Origin: JBJGXI01 sp045635475 | GTDB taxonomy: Bacteria > Bacillota > Bacilli > Bacillales > Amphibacillaceae | Assembly: GCF_045635475.1 (NCBI RefSeq) | Contig: NZ_JBJGXI010000029.1 | Span: 4,803-68,802, forward strand | Direction of reading: 5' to 3' | DNA length: 64,000 bases | In this document: in pieces, positions 19,326-28,473 of the stretch | Numbering within the stretch: position 1 is the stretch's first letter | Layout of the letters: every line of letters begins with the position of its first letter | Notes under the pieces: generated by a model | Seen by the model: the letters and a program-made list of their open reading frames with translations, nothing else | Databases searched by the model: none | What the model was told of the DNA's origin: nothing | Position numbers and translations under genes: made by a program

Positions 19326-19379
19326 TGATTTAAAATAAGAGTATGAAATAAAACATTAACTGTGAGAGGAAGATTTGTT

Positions 19380-20222
19380 ATGAAAACGATCCAAGAAATC
19401 GAAACTGATCTTTTTCTATTAGATGCTCCGTTCGTGAAGGAAATGATGGAAATAACATATAACATGTGGAAATTTAACTGGGATGAAAGAAATGGAGGAA
19501 ATATTAGTTATTTGCTTCATGAAGAGGAAATAAGACGTTATTTACGCAACGACCATGTATTAAGGACAATTCCACTTGATTTTCCTGTTAAAGAGCTTGC
19601 CGGTAAATACTTTATTGTAACAGGATCAGGTAAATATTTTAAAAATGTAAAAGCGAGTCCAGCAGAATGCTTAGGAATTATTAAAGTATCAGAAAGTGGA
19701 CAGAGTGTTGATTTGTTATGGGGGCTTTCTGGAGATGGAAAACCGACGAGTGAACTATCTGCTCATTTTAGAAGCCATATCACTCGATTAGCGGAAGACC
19801 CGAATCATCGTGTTATTATGCACACCCATGCTACCAATATTATTGCTATGACATTTACACACGATTTAAATGAGAAAAGCTTTTCAAAAACATTGTGGAA
19901 AATGTGTACCGAATGTATCGTTGTTTTTCCAGAAGGAGTCGGTATCCTACCATGGATGGTACCAGGAACTGATTTAATTGGCGAAGCAACGGCGGACAAA
20001 ATGAGAGACACACGTCTTGTAATCTGGCCACACCACGGTATCCTTGGTGCTGGCGCATCGATTGATGACGCTTTTGGGCTTATTGAAACGGCCGAAAAAG
20101 CTGCACAGGTTTATATGCTCGTTAGTGCTCACCAAAGCGGAGTGAAACAATCAATTACGGATGATGAGCTTGTAGAGCTTGCACAGGCATTCGGAGTGAA
20201 GCCTAATTCAAAGTTTATTTAA
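19380..20222 (+). CDS. rhaD: Rhamnulose-1-phosphate aldolase
   Basis: Class II (zinc) aldolase that splits L-rhamnulose 1-phosphate into DHAP and L-lactaldehyde. 280 residues; E. coli RhaD has 274 and aligns by eye across its length: WDERNGGN, VTGSGKYFKN, LWGLSGDGKPTSEL (catalytic Glu), MHTHATN (zinc His pair), FPEGVGILPWMVPGT and WPHHGILGAG (third zinc His). AGAGGA at 19365-19370 selects ATG 19380 over GTG 19362. It has its own upstream region with a candidate operator and a terminator downstream. The window also encodes a second, fused aldolase (rhaEW). Confidence 0.95.
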   Translation: MKTIQEIETDLFLLDAPFVKEMMEITYNMWKFNWDERNGGNISYLLHEEEIRRYLRNDHVLRTIPLDFPVKELAGKYFIVTGSGKYFKNVKASPAECLGIIKVSESGQSVDLLWGLSGDGKPTSELSAHFRSHITRLAEDPNHRVIMHTHATNIIAMTFTHDLNEKSFSKTLWKMCTECIVVFPEGVGILPWMVPGTDLIGEATADKMRDTRLVIWPHHGILGAGASIDDAFGLIETAEKAAQVYMLVSAHQSGVKQSITDDELVELAQAFGVKPNSKFI

Positions 20223-20231
20223 TAGTATGTT

Positions 20232-20270
20232 AAAGGAGTGGATCATCTGTATCTACTCCTTTTGTGTTTT
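20232..20270 (+). terminator. Terminator after rhaD
   Basis: Perfect 12-bp arms AAAGGAGTGGAT/ATCTACTCCTTT with one G:T-type mismatch, followed by a T-rich stretch. Confidence 0.75.
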
Positions 20271-20302
20271 ATAAAAGGCTCTTTTATTTACACGTCATAG
20301 AT

Positions 20303-20673
20303 GAAGTGAAATGCGTCGTAACGTAATGCTCGTGATTTCCGCTCCGGGCAGTCGCTTTCCGCGGGCACGGCTTCAGCTAACTCAGAAGCAAATGTTTTCG
20401 GTGGGACGAGTAATCGCAGTCCCAAAGTGCGCTTCTGAGTGGATCTTCAGCTCGCGCTATTCCCGCTGGAGTCGACTGCCCGGAGCTCCAATCACCCGAC
20501 GCAAAGAGCGATCCCGTTAACAGCGGAGGAAATCCACTTTGACTCCTGCGGGAATAGTGGCCTAAGTGAGACCCCGCAGGAGCGAAGCGACGAGGAGGCT
20601 CACTAGCCCCCGCGGAAAGCGAAGTGGATTTCCGGAGCGGGTTAAGCACTCTCCAAGTTACGACGCATTCTAG
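20303..20673. repeat. GC-rich long imperfect palindrome
   Basis: A 371-bp island far richer in G+C than its surroundings. Outer arms AATGCGTCGTAAC (20310-20322) and GTTACGACGCATT (20657-20669) pair perfectly; inner arms include GCTTTCCGCGGG and CCCGCGGAAAGC. Short open frames across it on both strands are not genes. Related islands lie at about 43579-43852 and 59092-59513, and part of it (near 20391-20420) matches 35161-35190. Confidence 0.7.
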
Positions 20674-20762
20674 CTATTTTATGAAATAAGAACAACTTCT
20701 TAGAAGACAACCTAATAAAGTAAACACAAAAACTCATTAAACAAAAATATATAAAAACAATT

Positions 20763-20773
20763 CAAAAATAAAC
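20763..20773 (+). promoter_or_regulatory. CAAAAATAAAC motif before rhaEW
   Basis: Exact second copy of the 11-mer found upstream of rhaD, 49 bp before the rhaEW start and next to a possible -10 (TATGCT). Candidate operator. Confidence 0.35.
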
Positions 20774-20821
20774 GGAAATATGTTATGCTTTATTTATTAA
20801 GTTTTGGGGAGGAAATTAATA

Positions 20822-22888
20822 ATGGTACAAAACAAATGGGATAACAATCAGGGGAATATTGAAAGCGGTTTAGACCAGCTTGTATATCGTTCGAATTTAT
20901 TAGGATCGGATCGTTCTGTTGCAAACTGGGGTGGCGGTAATACGTCAACAAAATCAATGGAAAAAGATTTTCGTGGTAATGATGTTGAAGTAATGTGGGT
21001 GAAAGGTAGTGGATCTGACCTTGCTACAATGGGAGCAAAAAACTTCACAGGCTTGAAAATGGAGGACATTCGTCCGTTACTGGAGAAGGATGATATGTCT
21101 GATGAAGATATGGTAAATTACTTAGCACATTGCATGATTGATGCTAAGCATCCACGCTCTTCAATTGAAACATTATTACATGCATTTTTACCCTTTAAGC
21201 ATGTTGATCATACACATCCAGATGCAATCATTAGCATTGCATGTGCAGATAACGGTAAAGAGGTTGCAAAGGAAATTTATGGAGACCGTTTTGTATGGGT
21301 TCCTTACATTCGACCTGGCTTCAAGCTTTCTAAAATGATCGCAGAAGGTGTGCAAAATAATCCAAATGCTGAATTAGTTATTATGGAAAAACACGGACTA
21401 GTTACGTGGGGAGAAACTTCTGAAGAAAGCTATCATAAAACGATTGCAATCATTCAGGAAGCAGAAGATTATATCACAGCAAAAGCAGAAGCAAAAACAC
21501 ACTTTGGTGGTGCGCAATCTGAAGCATTTACTGAAGAACAGCGTAAAGAGATTTTTGCAAAAGTATTACCAATTGTCCGTGGACAAGTTAGTAAAAATAA
21601 TAAAATGCTCGTGACTTATGATGACAGTGATGAAATTTTAAACTTTGTAAATAGCACAGATGCAAAAGAGTTATCGCAAATCGGTGCGGCATGCCCGGAC
21701 CATTTGGTGCACACGAAGCGCGTGCCACTATTTATTGATTGGGATCCAAGTAAAAAAGATATCGATGCTTTACTTGAAAGAGTTAAATTAGGCATTGCTG
21801 CATTTGAGGAAGAGTATGTTGCTTACTTTGAGCGCAACAAAGCAGAAGGTGACCAGTTAGTTGAAACTGCTCCACGTGTTGTCTTAATACCAGGTCTTGG
21901 CATGATCAATACAGGTAAAAACTGGACAGCGGCAAACGTAAGTGAATCTTTATACCACCGTGCAATCTCGGTTATGAAAGGCTCAACAACATTAGGCAAC
22001 TTTGTATCGCTTGATGAAAGCGAATCGTATCATGTGGAATATTGGCCATTGGAGCTTTATAAATTGAGCCTTGCTCCAGCAGAAGCAGATTTCTCTCGTC
22101 AAATTGCATTTGTAACAGGTGGCGCAGGTGGCATTGGTAGCGCTACGTGTATCCGTCTTGTCCAAAGTGGTGCACATGTTGTTGTTGCTGACATTAATTT
22201 AGAAGGTGCACAAGAACTTGCATCAGAGATTAATGAACGATTTGGTGAAAATCGTGCAATTGCGGTGAGAATGGATGTAACAAAAGAAGCAGAGGTAAAT
22301 GCTGCAATCCAACAATCGATCTTAACATATGGTGGCTTGGACATTATTGTGAACAATGCTGGTTTAGCAAGTTCAGCCCCTTTTGAAGAAACGACAATTG
22401 ACCAGTGGAATTTAAATATTAACGTATTAGTAACGGGTTATTTCCTTGTTGCTAGAGAAGCATTTAAGCTGATGAAAGATCAAGCTATTGGTGGAAACAT
22501 GGTGTTTGTCGGTTCGAAAAACTCGATTTACGCTGGTAAAAATGCAGCTGCATACAGTACGGCTAAGGCTGCAGAGGTACACCTTGCTCGTACAATCGCG
22601 GCTGATGGTGGAGAGTACGGTATTCGTGTCAATTCTGTCTTACCAGACGCAGTAATAAGAGGTTCAAAGATATGGGATTCGGCTTGGAAAGAAGAACGAG
22701 CTTCATCTTACGGAATTGGAACAGATGATTTGGAAGCACACTACCGTAAACGTACGATTCTAAATGTTAATATTCTGCCACAGGATATTGCCGAGATGAT
22801 TGCATTCTTAGCTTCTGCAAAATCAGCGAAGACTACTGGATGTATGGTAACAGTTGATGGCGGAGTAGCGGCTGCCTTTACAAGATAA
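20822..22888 (+). CDS. rhaEW: Bifunctional rhamnulose-1-P aldolase/L-lactaldehyde dehydrogenase
   Basis: 688 residues, like B. subtilis YuxG/RhaEW (689). The N-terminal class II aldolase domain (about 1-420) has VNYLAHCM, THPDAII and MEKHGLVTWGE. The C-terminal short-chain dehydrogenase (about 428-688) has the NAD motif TGGAGGIGSA, NNAGLASS and the YSTAK active-site pair. Predicted to make L-lactaldehyde and oxidise it to L-lactate. GGGGAGG at 20807-20813 selects ATG 20822; the in-frame TTG at 20804 overlaps the ribosome site. It is upstream of the DeoR gene and lutABC, which would oxidise the lactate. Confidence 0.93.
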   Translation: MVQNKWDNNQGNIESGLDQLVYRSNLLGSDRSVANWGGGNTSTKSMEKDFRGNDVEVMWVKGSGSDLATMGAKNFTGLKMEDIRPLLEKDDMSDEDMVNYLAHCMIDAKHPRSSIETLLHAFLPFKHVDHTHPDAIISIACADNGKEVAKEIYGDRFVWVPYIRPGFKLSKMIAEGVQNNPNAELVIMEKHGLVTWGETSEESYHKTIAIIQEAEDYITAKAEAKTHFGGAQSEAFTEEQRKEIFAKVLPIVRGQVSKNNKMLVTYDDSDEILNFVNSTDAKELSQIGAACPDHLVHTKRVPLFIDWDPSKKDIDALLERVKLGIAAFEEEYVAYFERNKAEGDQLVETAPRVVLIPGLGMINTGKNWTAANVSESLYHRAISVMKGSTTLGNFVSLDESESYHVEYWPLELYKLSLAPAEADFSRQIAFVTGGAGGIGSATCIRLVQSGAHVVVADINLEGAQELASEINERFGENRAIAVRMDVTKEAEVNAAIQQSILTYGGLDIIVNNAGLASSAPFEETTIDQWNLNINVLVTGYFLVAREAFKLMKDQAIGGNMVFVGSKNSIYAGKNAAAYSTAKAAEVHLARTIAADGGEYGIRVNSVLPDAVIRGSKIWDSAWKEERASSYGIGTDDLEAHYRKRTILNVNILPQDIAEMIAFLASAKSAKTTGCMVTVDGGVAAAFTR

Positions 22889-22895
22889 TGATGGA

Positions 22896-22940
22896 GCCGG
22901 ATAGGAAGTTAGTATTTCCTATCCGGCATTTATATATTTT
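22896..22940 (+). terminator. Terminator after rhaEW
   Basis: Perfect 12-bp arms GCCGGATAGGAA and TTCCTATCCGGC with an 8-base loop, followed by a T-rich run. Confidence 0.85.
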
Positions 22941-22991
22941 TTCCGTTATAATAGAGTGAAAAAAGTAAGGGTTTGAGAAAGTAGGGATAAC

Positions 22992-23753
22992 ATGCTTGTA
23001 GCGGAAAGACAGCAAAAGATCGTTGCTCTCGTTAATGAACGCAAAAGTATCCGTGTAACGGAACTGAGTCAAACATTTTCGGTTACAGAAGAAACGATTC
23101 GAAGAGATTTAGAAAAACTTGAAAAAGAACAAAAACTAGCACGTAGTCATGGTGGCGCAGTAAGCGTGCAGCAAAATAATGATATCGAGTTACCATATAC
23201 CCAGCGAGAAATCATGAATGTTTCTGAGAAGAAAGAGATCGCCTTGGCTGCAGTGAAACACGTTGTTAAAGGTGACAAAATTATTCTAGATGCAAGCACA
23301 ACTGCCTGGTACATGGCAAAAGCCTTACCAAATGAAGCTATTACAGTAGTAACAAATTCAATTAAGGTTGCGATGGAGCTCAGTACAAAGAAAGAGATCA
23401 CTGTCATCTCAACAGGTGGCACGCTGTTACCAGAATCATTATCCTATGTAGGTCCGCTCGCGGAGTCTGCCTTAGATACGTATCACGTTTATAAAGCATT
23501 TATATCTTGTAAAGGATTGCACCTTGAACGGGGTATTAGTGAATCAGATGAGCAGCAAGCACGAATTAAGAAAAAAATGATGGATATTGCTGACGCTGTT
23601 TATATCATGATTGACCACAGTAAGTTTGGTGTTCAAGCTTTTTCACGATTAAGCGGGCTGGATGCGATTGATCATATTATTACCGATAGTAAAATCGACT
23701 CTAACACGGTTCAACAAATTACCGATCGATCACTTAACTTAATGAAAGTATAA
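22992..23753 (+). CDS. DeoR-family regulator, probable rhamnose repressor
   Basis: 253 residues: winged helix-turn-helix at 1-60 (ERQQKIVALVNERKSIRVTE, then VTEETIRRDLEKLE) and a sugar-phosphate-binding DeoR C-terminal domain with ILDASTTAWYMAK, VTNSI and STGGTLL. B. subtilis YulB/RhaR, which controls rhamnose genes, is the likely counterpart. Such repressors usually sense a phosphorylated intermediate, here perhaps rhamnulose 1-phosphate. It lies directly after rhaEW but behind a terminator, with a possible -10 TATAAT near 22948. Confidence 0.85.
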   Translation: MLVAERQQKIVALVNERKSIRVTELSQTFSVTEETIRRDLEKLEKEQKLARSHGGAVSVQQNNDIELPYTQREIMNVSEKKEIALAAVKHVVKGDKIILDASTTAWYMAKALPNEAITVVTNSIKVAMELSTKKEITVISTGGTLLPESLSYVGPLAESALDTYHVYKAFISCKGLHLERGISESDEQQARIKKKMMDIADAVYIMIDHSKFGVQAFSRLSGLDAIDHIITDSKIDSNTVQQITDRSLNLMKV

Positions 23754-23801
23754 ACGCTCCAATTCTCCACACGGTTATACTTCTATTAAAGTATCACATT
23801 T

Positions 23802-23916
23802 AGTCAATTTCATAATACTGATTTTTAGCTATCTTCATCCATATATAGTCGGATTAAATCGTCTCCGAACTATATATGGATGAAGATGGCTGTATAAGGT
23901 AATTATGAAATTGACT
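23802..23916. repeat. AGTCAATTTCAT palindromic element, copy 1 (115 bp)
   Basis: A long imperfect palindrome whose ends AGTCAATTTCATAA and TTATGAAATTGACT pair perfectly for 14 bp; pairing continues through ATCTTCATCCATATATAG. The flanks share CACATT on both sides, a possible target duplication. Copies 2-4 lie at 36494, 38657 and 46374. It sits between the deoR gene and lutA. Confidence 0.85.
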
Positions 23917-23955
23917 CACATTATAAAGTCTATTTAAAATTGGGGAGGGTGTCCC

Positions 23956-24681
23956 ATGAAAGTTTCCTTGTTCATTACATGTCTTGGTGATGTGTTTTAT
24001 GTAAATGCAGGAAAAGCAACCGTAGAGCTACTAGAACGATTTGGTTGTGAGGTAGATTTTCCAGAAACACAAACGTGTTGTGGACAACCAGCATACAACA
24101 GTGGATATCGTGAAAATACGAAGGCTGCTGCCAAAAACATGATCAATACTTTTGCACATTCGGAATACGTTGTTTGCCCATCGGGGTCGTGTGCTTATAT
24201 GTTTCATGAATATCAATCAATGTTTCAGGATGATCCCTCGTGGCGTGAAAAAGCACGACTATTAAAAGAGAAAACCTACGAGCTAACGCAATTTATTATA
24301 GATGTATTAAAAATAGAAGATACTGGTTCCGAATTTTATGGAAAAGCAACCTATCATACATCATGCCACATGACACGCTTGCTTGGTGTAAGAGAAGCGC
24401 CTCTTAAACTGTTAAGTAAGGTAAAAGGACTAGAAATGATAGATTTACCAGAACGAGAGTCGTGCTGTGGCTTCGGCGGTACGTTTTCTGTGAAAATGCC
24501 TTCCATCTCTGAACAAATGGTTGATGAAAAGGTTCACCATATCGAAGGAACAGAAGCAGAATACCTGATTGGTGCAGATGGAGGATGCTTAATGAATATC
24601 GGTGGACGAATTAATCGTCAGAAGAAACCGATTAAAGTGATGCATATAGCGGAAATATTAAACAGTCGGGGTGAAAGCTAA
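23956..24681 (+). CDS. lutA: L-lactate oxidation iron-sulfur protein LutA
   Basis: 241 residues with two CCG domains typical of heterodisulfide-reductase-like/GlcF proteins: TCCGQPAYNSGY near residue 40 and SCHMTRLLG plus SCCGFGG in the second half. With LutB and LutC it converts L-lactate to pyruvate in Bacillus. First gene of lutABC; the start has GGGGAGG upstream. No lactate permease or LutR gene adjoins it. The preceding 200 bp contain a palindromic element rather than an obvious operator. Confidence 0.95.
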   Translation: MKVSLFITCLGDVFYVNAGKATVELLERFGCEVDFPETQTCCGQPAYNSGYRENTKAAAKNMINTFAHSEYVVCPSGSCAYMFHEYQSMFQDDPSWREKARLLKEKTYELTQFIIDVLKIEDTGSEFYGKATYHTSCHMTRLLGVREAPLKLLSKVKGLEMIDLPERESCCGFGGTFSVKMPSISEQMVDEKVHHIEGTEAEYLIGADGGCLMNIGGRINRQKKPIKVMHIAEILNSRGES

Positions 24682-26114
24682 TGCCAATGCATATTGGAGA
24701 AAAGAATTTTCAGAACCGAGTGAATAAAGGACTAGAAGACGGATTTATGCGGGGCGCTGTTCGATCTGCGCAAACAAGGCTACAATCGAACCGTGGAAAA
24801 GCTGCTGATGAGCTAGGTGATTGGGAAGAGTGGCGCAGCCTTGGTCAAGAAATTCGTGAGCATACGATGGAAAACTTAGATTATTATTTGCAACAGTTAA
24901 CAGACAAGGTATCTGAGCTTGGTGGTCACGTGTTTTTTGCCGAAACTGCTGAAGACGCAAACAACTACGTTAGCGAAGTTATTAAAAAGAAAAATGCAAA
25001 AAAAATTGCTAAGTCGAAATCGATGGTCACAGAAGAAATCGCATTGAATGATATTTTAGAGCAGCATGGTTGTGAAGTAATAGAAACTGATCTTGGTGAA
25101 TACATTCTGCAAATTGATGATCATGACCCACCATCACACATCGTTGCACCAGCACTGCACAAAAATAAAGAACAGATTCGTGATGTGTTTAAAGAAAAGT
25201 TAGGTTATACCAAAACAGAGAAGCCTGAAGAATTAACTTTATTCGCACGTGAGCAACTTCGAAAAGAGTTCCTTGCTGCTGATGTAGGGATTACAGGATG
25301 TAATTTTGCTGTAGCCGAGTCGGGTTCATTTGCCCTCGTCACCAACGAAGGAAACGCAAGAATGGTCACAACCTTACCAAAAACGCAAATTACGGTTATG
25401 GGAATGGAACGAATTGTGCCGACTTGGGAAGAGCTGGATGTGTTGGTTAGCTTACTTACAAGAGCTGCGGTCGGACAGAAACTCACAAGTTATGTGACAG
25501 CACTAACAGGACCGAAAAAAAACGAAGAAGCGGATGGACCTGAAGAATTTCACTTAGTAATCGTTGATAACGGGCGTTCAAAGATATTAGGAACCGAATT
25601 TCAAGAGGCATTACATTGTATCCGTTGTGCAGCCTGTATTAATGTTTGTCCTGTCTATCGCCATGTTGGGGGACATGCTTATGGATCGATTTACCCAGGT
25701 CCAATCGGCGCTGTGTTAACACCGTTGCTAGGTGGATACGATGATTATAAGGAATTACCATATGCATCATCGTTATGCGGCGCGTGTACCGAAGTATGTC
25801 CAGTCAAGATACCATTACATGAGCATTTGATTCAGCATCGACAGAAAATCGTTGAGATAGAGAAAAAATCAGATTTAGCTGAAAGACTTGCTATGCGCGG
25901 GTTTAGTCAAGTAGCTGGGTCAGCCACACTTTTTAAAATTGCTACGAAAATGGCACCGTTTTTAGCGACCCCATTTGTAAAAAATGGGACAATATCGAAT
26001 GGACCAGGACCGTTAAAAGCTTGGACGAATATGAGAGATTTACCATCCCCAGAAAAAGAGAGATTTAGAGATTGGTTTAAAAATCGAGATGGGGGTGGAA
26101 GTAAGCATGGGTAA
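24681..26114 (+). CDS. lutB: L-lactate oxidation iron-sulfur protein LutB
   Basis: 477 residues. An N-terminal LUD domain (about 60-300) includes TGCNFAVAESGSFALVTNEG, followed by two 4Fe-4S motifs, CIRCAACINVCPVYRH near residue 313 and CGACTEVCPVKIP near 364. The ATG overlaps the lutA stop (TAATG), showing translational coupling. It is the presumed electron-transfer core of the lactate oxidase complex. Confidence 0.95.
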   Translation: MPMHIGEKNFQNRVNKGLEDGFMRGAVRSAQTRLQSNRGKAADELGDWEEWRSLGQEIREHTMENLDYYLQQLTDKVSELGGHVFFAETAEDANNYVSEVIKKKNAKKIAKSKSMVTEEIALNDILEQHGCEVIETDLGEYILQIDDHDPPSHIVAPALHKNKEQIRDVFKEKLGYTKTEKPEELTLFAREQLRKEFLAADVGITGCNFAVAESGSFALVTNEGNARMVTTLPKTQITVMGMERIVPTWEELDVLVSLLTRAAVGQKLTSYVTALTGPKKNEEADGPEEFHLVIVDNGRSKILGTEFQEALHCIRCAACINVCPVYRHVGGHAYGSIYPGPIGAVLTPLLGGYDDYKELPYASSLCGACTEVCPVKIPLHEHLIQHRQKIVEIEKKSDLAERLAMRGFSQVAGSATLFKIATKMAPFLATPFVKNGTISNGPGPLKAWTNMRDLPSPEKERFRDWFKNRDGGGSKHG

Positions 26115-26826
26115 CGGCGAAATTAAAAATAGAGATGCCTTTCTACAGAACATTGCCAGTCAACTAGGTAGAGAGCGGAAAACTACTGGAGTAACCAGAC
26201 CAACATGGAAGCATCAAGTACAGTGGAGTGTGCTTGCGAATCATACACAAGATCAACTTGTCGATGTGTTAGAAGAGCAATGCAAATCGATTCACACTTC
26301 ATTCATTCGCACAAACGCTTCTGAACTAAGTGATTCCCTGTTAGCTGTTATTAAAGAATATGGTGGAAAATCTGTAATGATATCAGATGATTCACGATTT
26401 CAATCAGCTTCACTGCATGAATCGTTTGTGTCATGGGAAAACCAGGACATAGCTGTTCATAGGTGGGATCATCAAAAAAGTGAAGATAGTATCCGGATTG
26501 CTGAACAAGCAGATGTAGGAATCACCTATAGTGATATAACGTTATCAGAATCCGGAACCGTTGTACTTTTTAGTGATCAAGGGAAAGGGCGTTCCGTAAG
26601 CTTACTTCCTGCCACTTATATTGCGATTATTGCTAAGAGTACGATTGTACCACGGATGTCACAGGCAACAAGAGAGATTCACCAACGTGTTAAAGACGGA
26701 GAAAGTATTTCATCTTGTGTCAATTTTATTACTGGTCCGAGTAACAGTGCAGATATTGAAATGAACTTAGTCGTAGGTGTGCACGGACCGATTAAAGCTA
26801 CCTATATCTTGGTTGAGGATCAATAA
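26107..26826 (+). CDS. lutC: Lactate utilization protein LutC
   Basis: 239 residues, matching B. subtilis LutC (240). It is a LUD-domain protein with ADVGITYSDITLSESGTV, related to the N-terminal half of LutB but without iron-sulfur cysteines. ATG 26107 is preferred because GGTGG lies 9 bp before it, whereas ATG 26089 has no ribosome site. It overlaps the lutB end by 8 bp. Confidence 0.93.
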   Translation: MGNGEIKNRDAFLQNIASQLGRERKTTGVTRPTWKHQVQWSVLANHTQDQLVDVLEEQCKSIHTSFIRTNASELSDSLLAVIKEYGGKSVMISDDSRFQSASLHESFVSWENQDIAVHRWDHQKSEDSIRIAEQADVGITYSDITLSESGTVVLFSDQGKGRSVSLLPATYIAIIAKSTIVPRMSQATREIHQRVKDGESISSCVNFITGPSNSADIEMNLVVGVHGPIKATYILVEDQ

Positions 26827-26855
26827 ACTGTTATCTAAAACAGTTGGTCAAAACA

Positions 26856-26905
26856 AATCATCCTTAGCAGACACCGAAAAGGCTGCTAAGGATGATTGTC
26901 TTTTT
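26856..26905. terminator. Terminator between lutC and putP (convergent)
   Basis: Perfect 15-bp arms AATCATCCTTAGCAG and CTGCTAAGGATGATT, followed on the plus strand by GTCTTTTT. Strong terminator for lutABC, separating it from the opposing put genes. Confidence 0.9.
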
Positions 26906-26965
26906 ATGGCAATGGCACCATCATAAAGATGTACTAAACTATAGGTCATTATGATCAAGTTGACT

Positions 26966-28471
26966 CTATTGTTTGCTTAATTCTTCAGCTCTATCAAATT
27001 CCTCAGAAATTTCTTCTGTAGGCTCTTTATCCAAAACACTAACGAGTAAAATACCAAGCCAGCCTAATACAAAGCCTGGAACGATTTCGTATAAATCAAA
27101 GATCCCAAAGATGCCACCTTCAAGCTGTTTCCATATAATAACGGTGAGTGCACCGAGAATAATCCCAACTAATGCACCATTTCTGGTCATTCGTTTCCAG
27201 AATAGGCTTAGAATGATGACTGGTCCAAATGCTGCACCGAAGCCACCCCATGCATAACTAACTAAATCCAGAATAGATGTAGCATTTTCATTATCTGGGT
27301 TGGATGGAAGTGCAAGTAAAACAGCAATTACAGCAATGAGAAGCACACCAAATCGACCGATCCAGACTAGTTCTTTATCGCTAGCGTCTTTTCTGAGAAT
27401 AGCCTTATAAAAATCTTCAGCCAGTGCACTAGAAGACACGAGTAACTGGGAATCAATTGTACTCATAATAGCTGAAAGTATCGCTGCTAGTAAAAAGCCA
27501 GAAACCCATGGGTTAAACAAAACATCGGTAAAAAGCATGAATACCTTCTCACTGTTATCAACATCCCCAACAATTAGAGGATCATTAGCAAAGTATGCGA
27601 TTCCGGCAAATCCGACGAAGATGGCACCAAATAAACCAACTACCATCCATGTCATCCCTATCAATCGTGCTACAGGGACATCTTTAACTGATCGGATTGC
27701 CATAAAACGAGTAATAATGTGTGGTTGACCGAAATAACCAAGCCCCCAAGCTAAAAGGGAAACAATAGCTATAAAACCCATTCCTTCGTACACATTTACA
27801 TATGCAGAATCCATTTCGGCAACTGTTGAGACGGTTTCACTCCAGCCACCAAGTTTTTGAATTGCAACAATTGGAACGATAACCAATGCTAGAAACATCA
27901 GTATACCTTGAATAAAGTCAGTCCAACTTACAGCTAAAAACCCACCTAGAAAAGTGTATGAGATGATTACAAGTGCACCAATGATTAGTGCAGCATTATA
28001 TGTCATGCCAAATGATTCTTGAAACAGAAGCGCACCACCGACAAGGCCTGAAGAGGTATAAAAAGTGAAAAAGATGAGAATTACAAGTGCAGAAATCGAG
28101 CGTAATGCCTTTGATTTATCACGGAAGCGATTTTCTAAGAAGTCTGGGACAGTGATGGAATCTTGTGCCACCTCAGTATAAGATCGTAAACGTCTTGCAA
28201 CAAACTGCCAGTTTAAATATGCACCTATGGTTAATCCAATACATATCCAAATTGAATTCATTCCGGTCGCATAGGCGGCGCCAGGCATCCCTAACAATAA
28301 CCAGCTACTCATGTCAGACGCACCTGCACTAAGTGCCGCCACTCCAGGCCCTAAACTTCTTCCACCGAGCACATAGTCTGATAGATTATTTGTTAAGCGG
28401 TAGGCAATAATACCAAGGGTAAGCATTCCTACTAAATAAGCAATAAAGGTAACTAATGTAGCTGTCTCCAT
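26966..28471 (-). CDS. putP: Sodium/proline symporter
   Basis: Sodium:solute symporter (SSS) family, 501 residues, about 13 membrane segments. PutP hallmarks are present: the N-terminal GGRSLGPGVAALSAGASDMSSWLLLGMPGA (sodium and proline site) in the second helix and TIDSQLLVSSSALAEDF further on. AAAGGAGG lies before the ATG and overlaps the end of a 31-residue gene, so the two are translationally linked. It imports proline for the catabolic enzymes encoded upstream on the same strand. Confidence 0.95.
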   Translation of the reverse strand: METATLVTFIAYLVGMLTLGIIAYRLTNNLSDYVLGGRSLGPGVAALSAGASDMSSWLLLGMPGAAYATGMNSIWICIGLTIGAYLNWQFVARRLRSYTEVAQDSITVPDFLENRFRDKSKALRSISALVILIFFTFYTSSGLVGGALLFQESFGMTYNAALIIGALVIISYTFLGGFLAVSWTDFIQGILMFLALVIVPIVAIQKLGGWSETVSTVAEMDSAYVNVYEGMGFIAIVSLLAWGLGYFGQPHIITRFMAIRSVKDVPVARLIGMTWMVVGLFGAIFVGFAGIAYFANDPLIVGDVDNSEKVFMLFTDVLFNPWVSGFLLAAILSAIMSTIDSQLLVSSSALAEDFYKAILRKDASDKELVWIGRFGVLLIAVIAVLLALPSNPDNENATSILDLVSYAWGGFGAAFGPVIILSLFWKRMTRNGALVGIILGALTVIIWKQLEGGIFGIFDLYEIVPGFVLGWLGILLVSVLDKEPTEEISEEFDRAEELSKQ

Positions 28472-28473
28472 AA

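Noticed and set aside
20311..20649. Open frames on both strands (69 and 90 codons)
   Set aside because: They lie in a GC-rich palindrome that occurs in several places; no ribosome site and compositionally odd.
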